From NCBI GenBank assembly GCA_031264475.1, contig JAISEA010000118.1, positions 1 to 8,384 of the forward strand: a stretch of 8,384 nucleotides of DNA. Reading direction: 5' to 3'. The position numbers and the translations under genes were made by a program. Below the pieces are notes generated by a model, which ran no database searches, was not told the origin of the DNA, and worked only from the letters and a program-made list of their open reading frames with translations. This DNA is from Treponema sp. (GTDB taxonomy: Bacteria; Spirochaetota; Spirochaetia; Treponematales; Breznakiellaceae). This document shows, in pieces, positions 1 to 5,760 of this stretch; the first letter of the stretch is position 1, and every line of letters starts with the position of its first letter.

Positions 1-218
1 TACGCGGCAGTCGCCACGCCCCATAAAAAATCTTCAGGAAATCTTTTCATAAAAATATACTAACATAAAAGAGAGTGATTGACAAGCACGCAAAGACGGT
101 TTTTGTTTGTGGTGTCAGATGTCAAGTAAGTCATGTCTGGCACCAAATTTTTTTAGCATTTTCAAAAAATCGACGTCTGAAACCAAAGTAATTTCCACGG
201 CAATTCCATATTATAGGT
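1..218. other. Non-coding region upstream of the transposase gene
   Basis: No gene is recognisable here. Short open stretches run in from the left edge in all three plus frames, one ending at a TAA at 24-26, so the tail of an upstream gene is possible but cannot be shown. The right half carries REP-like repeats (separate entry). A TATTAT at 209-214 sits four bases before the transposase ATG and could be a -10 box, but I find no -35 box at suitable spacing. Confidence 0.5.
111..186. repeat. REP-like inverted repeats beside the transposase
   Basis: Three related units lie here: GGTGTCAGATGTC at 111-123, its imperfect inverse TCATGTCTGGCACCAA at 131-146, and a further inverse unit GACGTCTGAAACCAA at 172-186. 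The first two can fold into a hairpin with G-T wobble pairs. The same word, consensus TTGGTGTCAGACATC, recurs at 5251-5265, 5298-5312 and 5446-5460, with partial forms near 8251 and 8296. RAYT transposases are known to act on REP hairpins that flank their gene, so these are plausible substrates. That link is inference from position and structure. Confidence 0.6.
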
Positions 219-706
219 ATGAGAAGCTTACGAAAGCTCCAAGACGGAGCGACCTACCATGTCACGTCGAAAATTGACCATGACGATATGTACCTTCTTG
301 ATCCCCGATTCAAGAAGCTCTTCCTTGCTTTTGTCGAAAAGGCGAAGCGGAAGTTCCATTTCCGCCTACGGGATTTCTGCATTATGGGAAATCACATTCA
401 TCTCTCGATAAAGCCGGGAAAAGACGGCAATTTATCGCAAATAATGCAGTGGATAAAGTGCAATTTCGCCAAGGCGTGGAATAAAGCGACTGGACGGACG
501 GGTCATGTCTGGGGGGGGGGGAGCGGTTCTATTCCCGGATAATCAGCGGGATAACGGACTTCTTGCGGGTGCGGGAGTACATCGCGGAGAATCCGGTGAA
601 GGCTGGGCTTGTGGAACGAGCGGCAGAGTGGGTGTTTGGCAGTCTATACCACCGACTACACAGGCTCACTAGTTTAGTAGACGATGCGGCGGCTGACATT
701 TTCTGA
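219..706 (+). pseudogene. REP-associated Y1 (HUH) transposase, frameshifted at an 11-G run
   Basis: This encodes a small single-strand transposase of the Y1/IS200-like class, most like RAYTs, which nick and join DNA at REP hairpins. The first frame (219-542) contains the HUH metal-binding motif in MGNHIHL and the conserved GHVW. At 511-521 there is a run of 11 G, after which that frame stops at 540-542. The homologous C-terminal half continues in the -1 frame from about 521 to the TGA at 704-706. It reads ERFYSRIISG, then REYIAENPVKAGLV, whose Tyr (codon 578-580) matches the catalytic tyrosine position of E. coli RAYT. Joined, the product would be about 161 residues, normal for the family. 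HUH and Tyr are therefore in different frames and neither half should work alone. The run may be a decay mutation, a slippage site or a sequencing error. No clear ribosome-binding site precedes the ATG. Confidence 0.85.
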
Positions 707-1002
707 CGTTCTCGCGGGATTTTTTAACCGTGAAAAACAAGCCTGTTTAACGGTAGACAATAGCACTTGCAGAGCAAGCTTTTCCGCACAGTCAGCAATA
801 TAGCTTTCAGAGCAAGAAGAATATACATGATTCTTTATCTTTTTATTTGACTTCGCGGTAGATTCTCCGTCCGTTTTTAAACGCAAAGTCAAATAAGGCG
901 AATACGTTTTAAAGAAGGTTTAAGCGGTTTCTTTCTTTACTTCTTCGCCTTCTCATGCTCTCATGGTCTCTCGGTAAATCTCCTTTCGCCATAAAAAAAG
1001 AC
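707..1002. other. Non-coding region with inverted repeats
   Basis: I see no convincing gene here. A minus-strand frame of 72 codons exists but starts with TTG, has no ribosome-binding site and runs into the transposase gene. Visible structure: an imperfect hairpin at 727-754 (ACCGT/ACGGT outer arms, AAACA/TGTTT inner arms), two direct copies of CAGAGCAAG at 770-778 and 808-816, a long inverted repeat at 844-895 (separate entry), and a purine-rich stretch on the minus strand (about 937-975) with a loose nine-base periodicity (CATGAGAG then CATGAGAA). Confidence 0.5.
844..895. repeat. 14-bp inverted repeat
   Basis: Arms at 844-857 and 882-895 are complementary at 13 of 14 positions (TATTTGACTT against AAGTCAAATA, plus an inner GCG/CGC). 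The one non-matching pair would be a G-U wobble in a minus-strand transcript but a C-A mismatch in a plus-strand one. The loop is 24 bases. No T-run follows on either strand, so a simple intrinsic terminator is unlikely. Function unknown. It may be a remnant of a mobile element or a transcript-stabilising hairpin. Confidence 0.6.
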
Positions 1003-1030
1003 TTGACATTATTTCTTTTATATGTAAAAT
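1003..1030 (+). promoter_or_regulatory. Sigma70-type promoter for the M23-bactofilin cluster
   Basis: A perfect -35 box TTGACA (1003-1008) and a -10 box TAAAAT (1025-1030) are separated by 16 bases. Transcription would start near 1037, giving a leader of about 55 bases before the ATG at 1093. It is the only strong promoter I see ahead of the first three cluster genes. Confidence 0.7.
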
Positions 1031-1092
1031 TGAAGTATAGAAAAATCATATACTTTAATGACTAGGATGATTCCTTATAAAGGGTGGTAGGT

Positions 1093-2124
1093 ATGTATAA
1101 TTACAAACGTTTTGAGAATAGCGCTGTACAAAAGATAAAGCGGTGGGTTATTCTCCTCATAAGAGGCGTCGGCGGGTTCTGTAAGTTCCTCTTTAGAGGT
1201 CTGACAAAACAATATACAATGGTTCTTATTCCTCATTCTGAAAAAAAGGTTTACAATCTTCATATAAATATATTGACGATTTTGTGTCTTGTCGTCGTGT
1301 TTGTGGGATTGGGCGCGGGAGTCTTTTATTACGGGTCTTCACGGACCGGGCTTACGAATATTACCTTTTCCGACAAGGATAGCCGTCTACAGGCGACGCA
1401 GGCAAGCCTCGACCAGTTGCGCAAAGAGACGAATAATCTCATGTTAAAGGCGAAAGGTTTCAACTCAGCTCTCTCCGTAACGCTTTCCTCGCTTGGGGTA
1501 GATGTGGTGAATTCTGACAGCGCGGAGTCTCAAAACGGCGATCTTGCTTCATTCTTTAATATCCAGGAAACGACGGAAGACTCGTTACAGGAGATAAACG
1601 ACATCAAACGACTCACGAGCTATCTTGAAAAAGCGACAATACCAATAACGGAAATCGGTCCCCTAATTAGGTCGCAAAGCGCCCTCCTCACAGAGATTCC
1701 CAGTATTTGGCCCATAAAAGGCGGCATAGGGCATATTTCTTTTCGGTTTGGACAGCAGAAAAATCCCTTTACGGGTCAATACTATATTCACAAGGGCATG
1801 GACCTCTCCACTTACCGGCAGGGCGACCCAATCGTCGCGTCCGCGGATGGTCAAGTCGTTACCGTAGATTACGACGCGAGCGGGTTCGGCAATTATATTA
1901 TCATAAAACATAAACACGGCTTCTATACCCGTTACGGACACTTACTCAGTGCGCGAGTCAGAACAGGTCAGCGTGTTCAGCAGAACGAAATCATCGGGTA
2001 CATTGGCAATACCGGTCTTTCAACGGGTCCCCATCTGCATTACGAAGTTCACATCGGCTCCGACGTCGTGGATCCTCAAAAATACCTCAACATCCGTTCC
2101 TCCTTGGCAAGAACGGCAAAATAG
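1093..2124 (+). CDS. Membrane-anchored M23 (LytM-type) peptidoglycan endopeptidase
   Basis: The 343-residue protein is predicted to cut peptide cross-links in peptidoglycan from the periplasmic side. A basic N-terminus is followed by one hydrophobic helix at about residues 58-80 (ILTILCLVVVFVGLGAGVFY), a segment of about 100 residues with coiled-coil character (EETNNL- and ITSYLEKA-like stretches), and a complete C-terminal M23 domain. Zinc and catalytic residues are all present: H233 and D237 in HKGMD, H283 in YGHL, and H314/H316 in HLHYE, so the enzyme is probably active. I chose the ATG at 1093 over an in-frame GTG at 1084 because AAAGGG (1079-1084) fits as its ribosome-binding site. It heads a cluster with a bactofilin 21 bp downstream. 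M23 peptidases paired with bactofilins are known in cell-shape control in other bacteria, so a morphogenetic role is likely but inferred. Confidence 0.92.
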   Translation: MYNYKRFENSAVQKIKRWVILLIRGVGGFCKFLFRGLTKQYTMVLIPHSEKKVYNLHINILTILCLVVVFVGLGAGVFYYGSSRTGLTNITFSDKDSRLQATQASLDQLRKETNNLMLKAKGFNSALSVTLSSLGVDVVNSDSAESQNGDLASFFNIQETTEDSLQEINDIKRLTSYLEKATIPITEIGPLIRSQSALLTEIPSIWPIKGGIGHISFRFGQQKNPFTGQYYIHKGMDLSTYRQGDPIVASADGQVVTVDYDASGFGNYIIIKHKHGFYTRYGHLLSARVRTGQRVQQNEIIGYIGNTGLSTGPHLHYEVHIGSDVVDPQKYLNIRSSLARTAK

Positions 2125-2145
2125 GCAAGTAACGAAAGGATAGCA

Positions 2146-2574
2146 ATGTCTAAAGAATTTGTTCTAAACACAATAATAGGAGACGGCTCAAACGTCGTGG
2201 GTAATGTTGAAACGCGAGGATTCACCCGAGTGGATGGTAGCCTGCTGGGAAATCTCCACTCAAGAGGTAGGATCGTCATTGGCGAAAAGGCGCGTATGAA
2301 AAGCGATGTGTCTGGGACAACGATAACCATAGGTGGAGTTGTCTATGGAAACGTCATCGCTAGTGAAAGACTCGTCGTGCTTTCTAGTGGACTTGTGATG
2401 GGCGACATTATCACACGACGCATACAGGCGGACGACGGCTGTCTGATTCATGGCAAAGTCGCCGTCTGCTCAACCGAAGAAGAGTGGGACGCGACCATAG
2501 CCAAGTACCAAGACGCCAAAGGTGTCCGTCTGGCGCTTTCAAATTCAAAAGAATATAAAAAATGGAAAAAATAG
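2146..2574 (+). CDS. Bactofilin (polymer-forming cytoskeletal protein)
   Basis: The 142-residue product is a bactofilin, a protein that self-assembles into filaments without nucleotide and scaffolds wall enzymes at the membrane. The short N-terminal tail and the repeating glycine/valine/isoleucine pattern of a right-handed beta-helix are clear from about residue 8 to 104 (for example NTIIGDGSNVVGNV, RVDGSLLGNL, GRIVIGEKA, GGVVYGNV, SSGLVMGDI). A charged C-terminal tail of about 35 residues ends in KEYKKWKK. Length is typical. GAAAGGA at 2134-2140 is a good ribosome-binding site five bases before the ATG. Its end overlaps the next gene by 13 bp, implying translational coupling. The M23 peptidase just upstream is the obvious candidate partner. 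Confidence 0.92.
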   Translation: MSKEFVLNTIIGDGSNVVGNVETRGFTRVDGSLLGNLHSRGRIVIGEKARMKSDVSGTTITIGGVVYGNVIASERLVVLSSGLVMGDIITRRIQADDGCLIHGKVAVCSTEEEWDATIAKYQDAKGVRLALSNSKEYKKWKK

Positions 2575-3062
2575 AAGGCTTCTCAACGACTCCTCTGTTC
2601 TTTCAACAAGTCGTCGCCCAAAATACCAAGCCCAAAAAGACAAAGCCCGCAAATCCGAGATTTTCATTTTTTAACTTACTGAAGAAAACAGAACAGAACG
2701 CTGAAATTGCCGGTATGGAGAACCTTCCGGTCTCGCAAGAAACCATCGACAATCTGATGGACGAAATTCACAGTAAAGGAGACGAATTGAAAAAACGCCC
2801 CCTCCCTCAAGAAATTCTCCTTTACAAGAAGGCTGTGCATGATTTTCTCGATTTTATTGTAAAAAACGCTTACGACATAGAAAAACAAATTGGTGCCCGT
2901 AGAAAACGTGAAGAAAATCAGAAGATTTTTATCCAAGTAAAGGTCATCGACCAGAGACTTGAACAGCTTGCTATGGTAATACTCGCAGGGCAAGCCGACC
3001 AAATGAAGATACTCGCGCGTCTTGAAGAAATCAATGGACTTCTGGTGGATCTATTAGAATAG
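2562..3062 (+). CDS. YaaR/DUF327 family protein
   Basis: The 166-residue protein matches the DUF327 (YaaR) family, whose function is not established. After a variable, Lys/Pro-rich N-terminus of about 40 residues, the conserved helical core runs from about 50 to 166. Family-like stretches are EILLYKKAVHDFLDFIVKNA, the RRKRE turn, VKVIDQRLEQLA and the terminal ARLEEINGLLVDLL. There is no signal peptide or membrane helix, so it should be cytoplasmic. The start overlaps the bactofilin end by 13 bp in another frame, with only a weak ribosome-binding site, consistent with translational coupling. In Bacillus, yaaR and the PSP1-domain gene yaaT lie in the same neighbourhood. The same two families are adjacent here, supporting both calls and hinting at a shared pathway. 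Confidence 0.85.
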   Translation: MEKIEGFSTTPLFFQQVVAQNTKPKKTKPANPRFSFFNLLKKTEQNAEIAGMENLPVSQETIDNLMDEIHSKGDELKKRPLPQEILLYKKAVHDFLDFIVKNAYDIEKQIGARRKREENQKIFIQVKVIDQRLEQLAMVILAGQADQMKILARLEEINGLLVDLLE

Positions 3063-3172
3063 AACTTCAAAATTAGCTAAAACATAAACTTCCCAATCTT
3101 TTTTGAACGTTAAAAAATAGAGTGAATTCCCTATTGATAAGAGAGAAGGTCAAAAGTATAAAGGACTTCACT

Positions 3173-3904
3173 ATGAATGATTTTGTTGAAGATATTTTAG
3201 AATTAGAAGATGACGTCAGTTTAATGACAATCGAACCCGATTTCATTCTGACAAATCGAGAGATAACTCCTGATACCCCCATTTACAGACTTCGATTACC
3301 TTATTCCAAGGAGACGTTTCTTGCGGCGTATGGCGAACAAATTGAAGAGCGGCGTATGGTGGTTGTTCCTACGCGCTACGGTAAGGATTTGGCGCAAGTC
3401 ATAGGGCAAGTGAATAAGCCTCCGCTTCATTTTGAATTCTCGCTTATAGAACGGGTCGCCACAACCGTTGACATAGAAAGATACTGGATCAATAAGGGAT
3501 TAGAAAAAGACGCTTTTAACACAGCTAAAGAAAAAATAATCGCGCATAACCTTGAAATGAAACTTGTTTCCGTGCATTACTTGTTGGAATGTTCAAAGAT
3601 TCTGTTTTTTTTCACAGCCGATAATCGAGTCGATTTTCGGGAACTGGTTAAAGATCTGGTGAGCGTGTTCAAGGCGCGGATAGAGCTTCGACAGATCGGT
3701 ATACGGGATGAGGCGCGTTTTTTAGGTGGAATTGGCATTTGTGGGAGATGTTTCTGTTGTCACGCCATTTCCGACAAGCTCAAGCCCGTGTCGATAAAAA
3801 TGGCAAAAGAGCAAGGTATGTCCTTGAATTCCAATAAGATATCTGGGCAGTGCGAACACCTCTTATGCTGTCTTGCCTACGAATATAGCTTCTCTAATGA
3901 ATGA
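3173..3904 (+). CDS. PSP1-domain protein (YaaT/RicT-like)
   Basis: The 243-residue product has a PSP1 domain. The signature IRDEARFLGGIGICGR is followed by PVSIKMAKEQGMSLN and KISGQCEHLLCC, close to B. subtilis YaaT/RicT. RicT works with RicA and RicF in a complex that affects RNA processing and binds iron-sulfur clusters. Conserved cysteines C190, C195, C196, C227, C232 and C233 are present, plus an extra C193, so cluster binding is plausible. Whether RicA or RicF partners exist cannot be seen here. An in-frame GTG at 3122 would add 17 residues, but the ATG at 3173 has AAAGGA (3160-3165) seven bases upstream and is the better start. The gene sits 110 bp after the YaaR gene and may have its own promoter, though I find no convincing one. 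It ends only 8 bp from the convergent neighbour with no visible terminator. Confidence 0.88.
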   Translation: MNDFVEDILELEDDVSLMTIEPDFILTNREITPDTPIYRLRLPYSKETFLAAYGEQIEERRMVVVPTRYGKDLAQVIGQVNKPPLHFEFSLIERVATTVDIERYWINKGLEKDAFNTAKEKIIAHNLEMKLVSVHYLLECSKILFFFTADNRVDFRELVKDLVSVFKARIELRQIGIRDEARFLGGIGICGRCFCCHAISDKLKPVSIKMAKEQGMSLNSNKISGQCEHLLCCLAYEYSFSNE

Positions 3905-3912
3905 CATCAACT

Positions 3913-5172
3913 TCAAAATTCACTATTTTCTTTATTCTTGAGCCATTCCTTGTATTTCTCGGGATCCACACGGAAAGCAACGACAGGGGAGTCTTTTTCG
4001 GCGTTCCACAAGGCGTTTTTAGCCTCCATAAGGAGGCGTTCCGCATCAATTTCTTCCCGTCCAGAACGGGAACTTAGCCCGATAAAAACTTCTTGTCCCG
4101 GATATTTGCTCAAGAAGGTGTTACGGAAGTCGGATGCCTTATGGAAGCCTTCATCAATGGTTACCCCTGACGCAATGACATCTATATAGTGTTCTGGTTC
4201 TTCTTTTTTCCTACCAAGGGTTACCTCAAAGATTATATCTTTCAGAACGAAGAAATCAATCACATCTTCCGCGAAGTGTTCCTTTCTGGATTCCATTGCC
4301 ATGACGGTCAGGTCTTGGTTAAAGGTTTGACTTCGCTCTAATTCGTTGGTGAGTTTTTCGGTAAGTTCGAATTCGTTCCCTATACCAAGGAAAGGCGTAT
4401 CCATTTCTTCCGCGGTAAGTCCAGCGAGTTCCTCTTCGCTCAGTTCTGGCATGATGATTTCATCGTTGTCTGGCATGAGTTCCATATCGTCATTCATTAT
4501 TTCTTCATCAAAAATATCACCAGATATAACTTCCTCTTCTTGCATTATTATATCGTCGAGTACATTGTCAGCTCTGGTCTCCAAAGAGACCGTGTCCCGC
4601 GACAGCAGGAGACGCAATAAGAAGGTGAAGAAAGACACGCAGAGGGCAAGCAAAACCGCAAAAAGACTCTGTTTAAGAACAGTAGTTGTGGACGTGTAAT
4701 CGACACGGTCGTAGGCGGCTCTGATCGTTACATTTCGCTGATTTGCGATGGGCAGGGGTGAAACCAATTCGTCCGTTGAGATCAGGAAGGATTTCTTGAA
4801 AGAAGGTTTACTATCGTTCCATTCGATGCCTGCCTCGCGGGTATTCTCGAATGCGTATTCGCCTATCCCACTCGAAACGATAACCGCTGACAAAGGCTTC
4901 GACAAGGCAAGGGTCTTGCTGAACGCCGATTGAAAAGGCTCGGTCATAAAATCGAGGTTGAGGCTTTGAGTGTAAACAACCAGTTTATCAAATTCTTTTT
5001 GAGCTGTCTGGTGTTGTTCATTTATGTTCTTAAAAATCATGGACCCCGCGAATACAACTGCGGCTATGTAGACGGCGATACAAAGTCCTCCAATAATAAA
5101 GGAAACACGAGGAGAAACAAGAGAACTTTCTAAAGAAATTTCCACAGAACTGTGCGCTTTACTATACTGCAT
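3913..5172 (-). CDS. Two-helix membrane protein with degenerate GGDEF-like C-terminus
   Basis: The 419-residue protein has a short cytoplasmic N-terminus, a membrane helix at about 24-47, an extracytoplasmic domain of about 120 residues, a second helix at about 169-190, a very acidic linker (about 200-265, rich in EEE and DDDE-like runs), and a C-terminal domain of about 120 residues. The end of that domain (EVFIGLSSRSGREEIDAERL, then MEAKNALWNAEKD) resembles the last part of GGDEF domains, but no GG[DE]EF active-site motif is present. It is unlikely to make cyclic-di-GMP and may be a sensor or a nucleotide-binding relic. That assignment is tentative and I do not recognise a named family. I chose the ATG at 5172. 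A GTG at 5187 would add five residues but lies upstream of the predicted transcription start. It converges on the PSP1 gene. Confidence 0.8.
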   Translation of the reverse strand: MQYSKAHSSVEISLESSLVSPRVSFIIGGLCIAVYIAAVVFAGSMIFKNINEQHQTAQKEFDKLVVYTQSLNLDFMTEPFQSAFSKTLALSKPLSAVIVSSGIGEYAFENTREAGIEWNDSKPSFKKSFLISTDELVSPLPIANQRNVTIRAAYDRVDYTSTTTVLKQSLFAVLLALCVSFFTFLLRLLLSRDTVSLETRADNVLDDIIMQEEEVISGDIFDEEIMNDDMELMPDNDEIIMPELSEEELAGLTAEEMDTPFLGIGNEFELTEKLTNELERSQTFNQDLTVMAMESRKEHFAEDVIDFFVLKDIIFEVTLGRKKEEPEHYIDVIASGVTIDEGFHKASDFRNTFLSKYPGQEVFIGLSSRSGREEIDAERLLMEAKNALWNAEKDSPVVAFRVDPEKYKEWLKNKENSEF

Positions 5173-5178
5173 AAAAAA

Positions 5179-5207
5179 GTTATACACTAATTCTTAATTC
5201 TTGACAA
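5179..5207 (-). promoter_or_regulatory. Promoter for the membrane protein gene, probably leaderless
   Basis: On the minus strand TTGTCA (5207-5202) and TATAAC (5184-5179) are separated by exactly 17 bases. Only six T residues lie between the -10 box and the ATG at 5172, so transcription should start at or next to the A of the ATG. No ribosome-binding site is seen. This fits a leaderless mRNA. Confidence 0.6.
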
Positions 5208-5250
5208 GATGAATTCTTTGATTTACCACTTGTAAGGCTAAACTATAAAG

Positions 5251-5312
5251 TTGGTGTCAGACATCTTCGCTCCACCGTTTGTGGGTCAAGTTGAGATTTG
5301 GTGTCAGACATC
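5251..5312 (+). repeat. Pair of direct REP-like units
   Basis: TTGGTGTCAGACATC occurs exactly at 5251-5265 and again at 5298-5312. It matches the word bordering the transposase at 111-186. The second copy is followed by AGAGTATC, as is the related unit at 5446-5460, so the repeat unit extends beyond the 15-base core. Confidence 0.75.
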
Positions 5313-5318
5313 AGAGTA

Positions 5319-5379
5319 TCATCTAGCTAACTGAGCCTTCCGGTTAGTTAACCGAGCCTTCCGGTTAGCTAACCGAGCC
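5319..5379. repeat. 21-bp tandem repeat with internal palindromes
   Basis: Three consecutive units span 5319-5339, 5340-5360 and 5361-5379. They share the ending GAGCC(TT), and the second and third share CCGGTTAG(T/C)TAACCGAGCC. The third contains the perfect palindrome GGTTAGCTAACC and the second the near-perfect GGTTAGTTAACC. Each could bind a dimeric regulator or fold into a small cruciform. No owner gene is evident. Confidence 0.75.
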
Positions 5380-5445
5380 GATTAGCTTGAGTTAGAGGTA
5401 AGTAAGTTCTTGCCTCCGCAAGGCGTGATATTTTTGACTACGGAT

Positions 5446-5460
5446 TTGGTGTCTGGCACC
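5446..5460 (+). repeat. REP-like unit, variant core
   Basis: TTGGTGTCTGGCACC shares its first eight bases and the following AGAGTATC with the unit at 5298-5320, but the seven-base centre differs (TGGCACC instead of AGACATC). GGTG and CACC at its ends make it self-complementary. The same TCTGGCACC occurs at 135-143 by the transposase. Confidence 0.65.
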
Positions 5461-5465
5461 AGAGT

Positions 5466-5579
5466 ATCGCACTTGTTTACAAGCGCACCCTTGGGGTGTT
5501 CTAAAGGCGTCCTGACGGGGTCAGCGGCGACCCCTTTCGGACAACACCCCGTGTGAAGTCGTCCAACACCCGAAGGGTG
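5466..5579 (+). repeat. Palindromic element, copy 1 (degenerate)
   Basis: This copy shares with copy 2 a CTTGTTTACAAG-type central hairpin, then GTCCTGACGGGG, CAGCGGC, TTTCGGA, AACACCCC, TGAAGTCGTCCAACA and the terminal hairpin CACCCGAAGGGTG (5567-5579). It has an extra segment after the central hairpin that includes CACCCTTGGGGTG, and two extra bases before TTTCGG that break the reading frame kept by copies 2 and 3. The left arm of the central hairpin is decayed. It looks like an older, non-coding copy. Confidence 0.75.
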
Positions 5580-5618
5580 ATTTAAAGCGACGTGCCCCGC
5601 CGTGCGTGTGGCTTACCT

Positions 5619-5724
5619 AACAACGCATAGGCTCCGCTTGCTTGCAAGCGTAGCCGTCCTGACGGGGACAGCGGCACTCTTTCGGATAACACCCCATATG
5701 AAGTCGTCCAACACCCGAAGGGTG
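5619..5724 (+). repeat. Palindromic element, copy 2 (open frame, before carboxypeptidase gene)
   Basis: This 106-bp copy runs from AACAACGCATAGG to the terminal hairpin CACCCGAAGGGTG (5712-5724). Its central hairpin has 12-base arms at 5630-5641 and 5644-5655 with one mismatch and a TT loop. Read in plus, it encodes 35 codons beginning TTHRLRL and ending NTRRV, with SVAVLTGTAAL in the middle. The frame is open into the downstream carboxypeptidase gene. The element ends two bases before that gene's -35 box. Confidence 0.8.
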
Positions 5725-5725
5725 C

Positions 5726-5754
5726 TTGACTCTCCTTCGCCAAAAATTTATCAT
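5726..5754 (+). promoter_or_regulatory. Promoter for the carboxypeptidase gene, probably leaderless
   Basis: TTGACT (5726-5731) and TATCAT (5749-5754) are separated by 17 bases. Six bases (TTTGTA) separate the -10 box from the ATG at 5761, so the transcript should begin at the start codon. No ribosome-binding site is present, which agrees. The geometry matches the promoter at 5179-5207. The -35 box abuts the end of palindromic element copy 2. Confidence 0.55.
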
Positions 5755-5760
5755 TTTGTA

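Larger units (their letters stand above)
5208..5760. other. Repeat-rich intergenic region between divergent genes
   Basis: No gene is supported in this 550-bp stretch. It contains, in order, two direct REP-like units (5251-5312), a 21-bp tandem repeat (5319-5379), a third REP-like unit (5446-5460), two copies of the palindromic element (5466-5579 and 5619-5724), and the promoter of the carboxypeptidase gene. An open frame from GTG 5602 runs through the second element copy into the carboxypeptidase, but it lacks a ribosome-binding site. Confidence 0.7.

Noticed and set aside
674..892. 72-codon minus-strand open frame
   Set aside because: It begins with TTG, has no ribosome-binding site, overlaps the 3' end of the transposase on the other strand, and shows no recognisable domain.
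3122..3172. GTG start for the PSP1 gene
   Set aside because: The ATG at 3173 has a good AAAGGA site seven bases upstream. The GTG has none.
3905..3912. Terminator between the convergent genes
   Set aside because: Only eight bases separate the stops and no hairpin followed by a T run is visible on either strand.
5251..5460. CRISPR array
   Set aside because: The repeats are only about 15 bases, irregularly spaced, partly palindromic and without cas genes. They match the transposase-linked REP-like word.
5602..5760. N-terminal extension of the carboxypeptidase from GTG 5602
   Set aside because: The extension is repeat-derived, lacks a ribosome-binding site, and would place the lipoprotein signal inside the protein.
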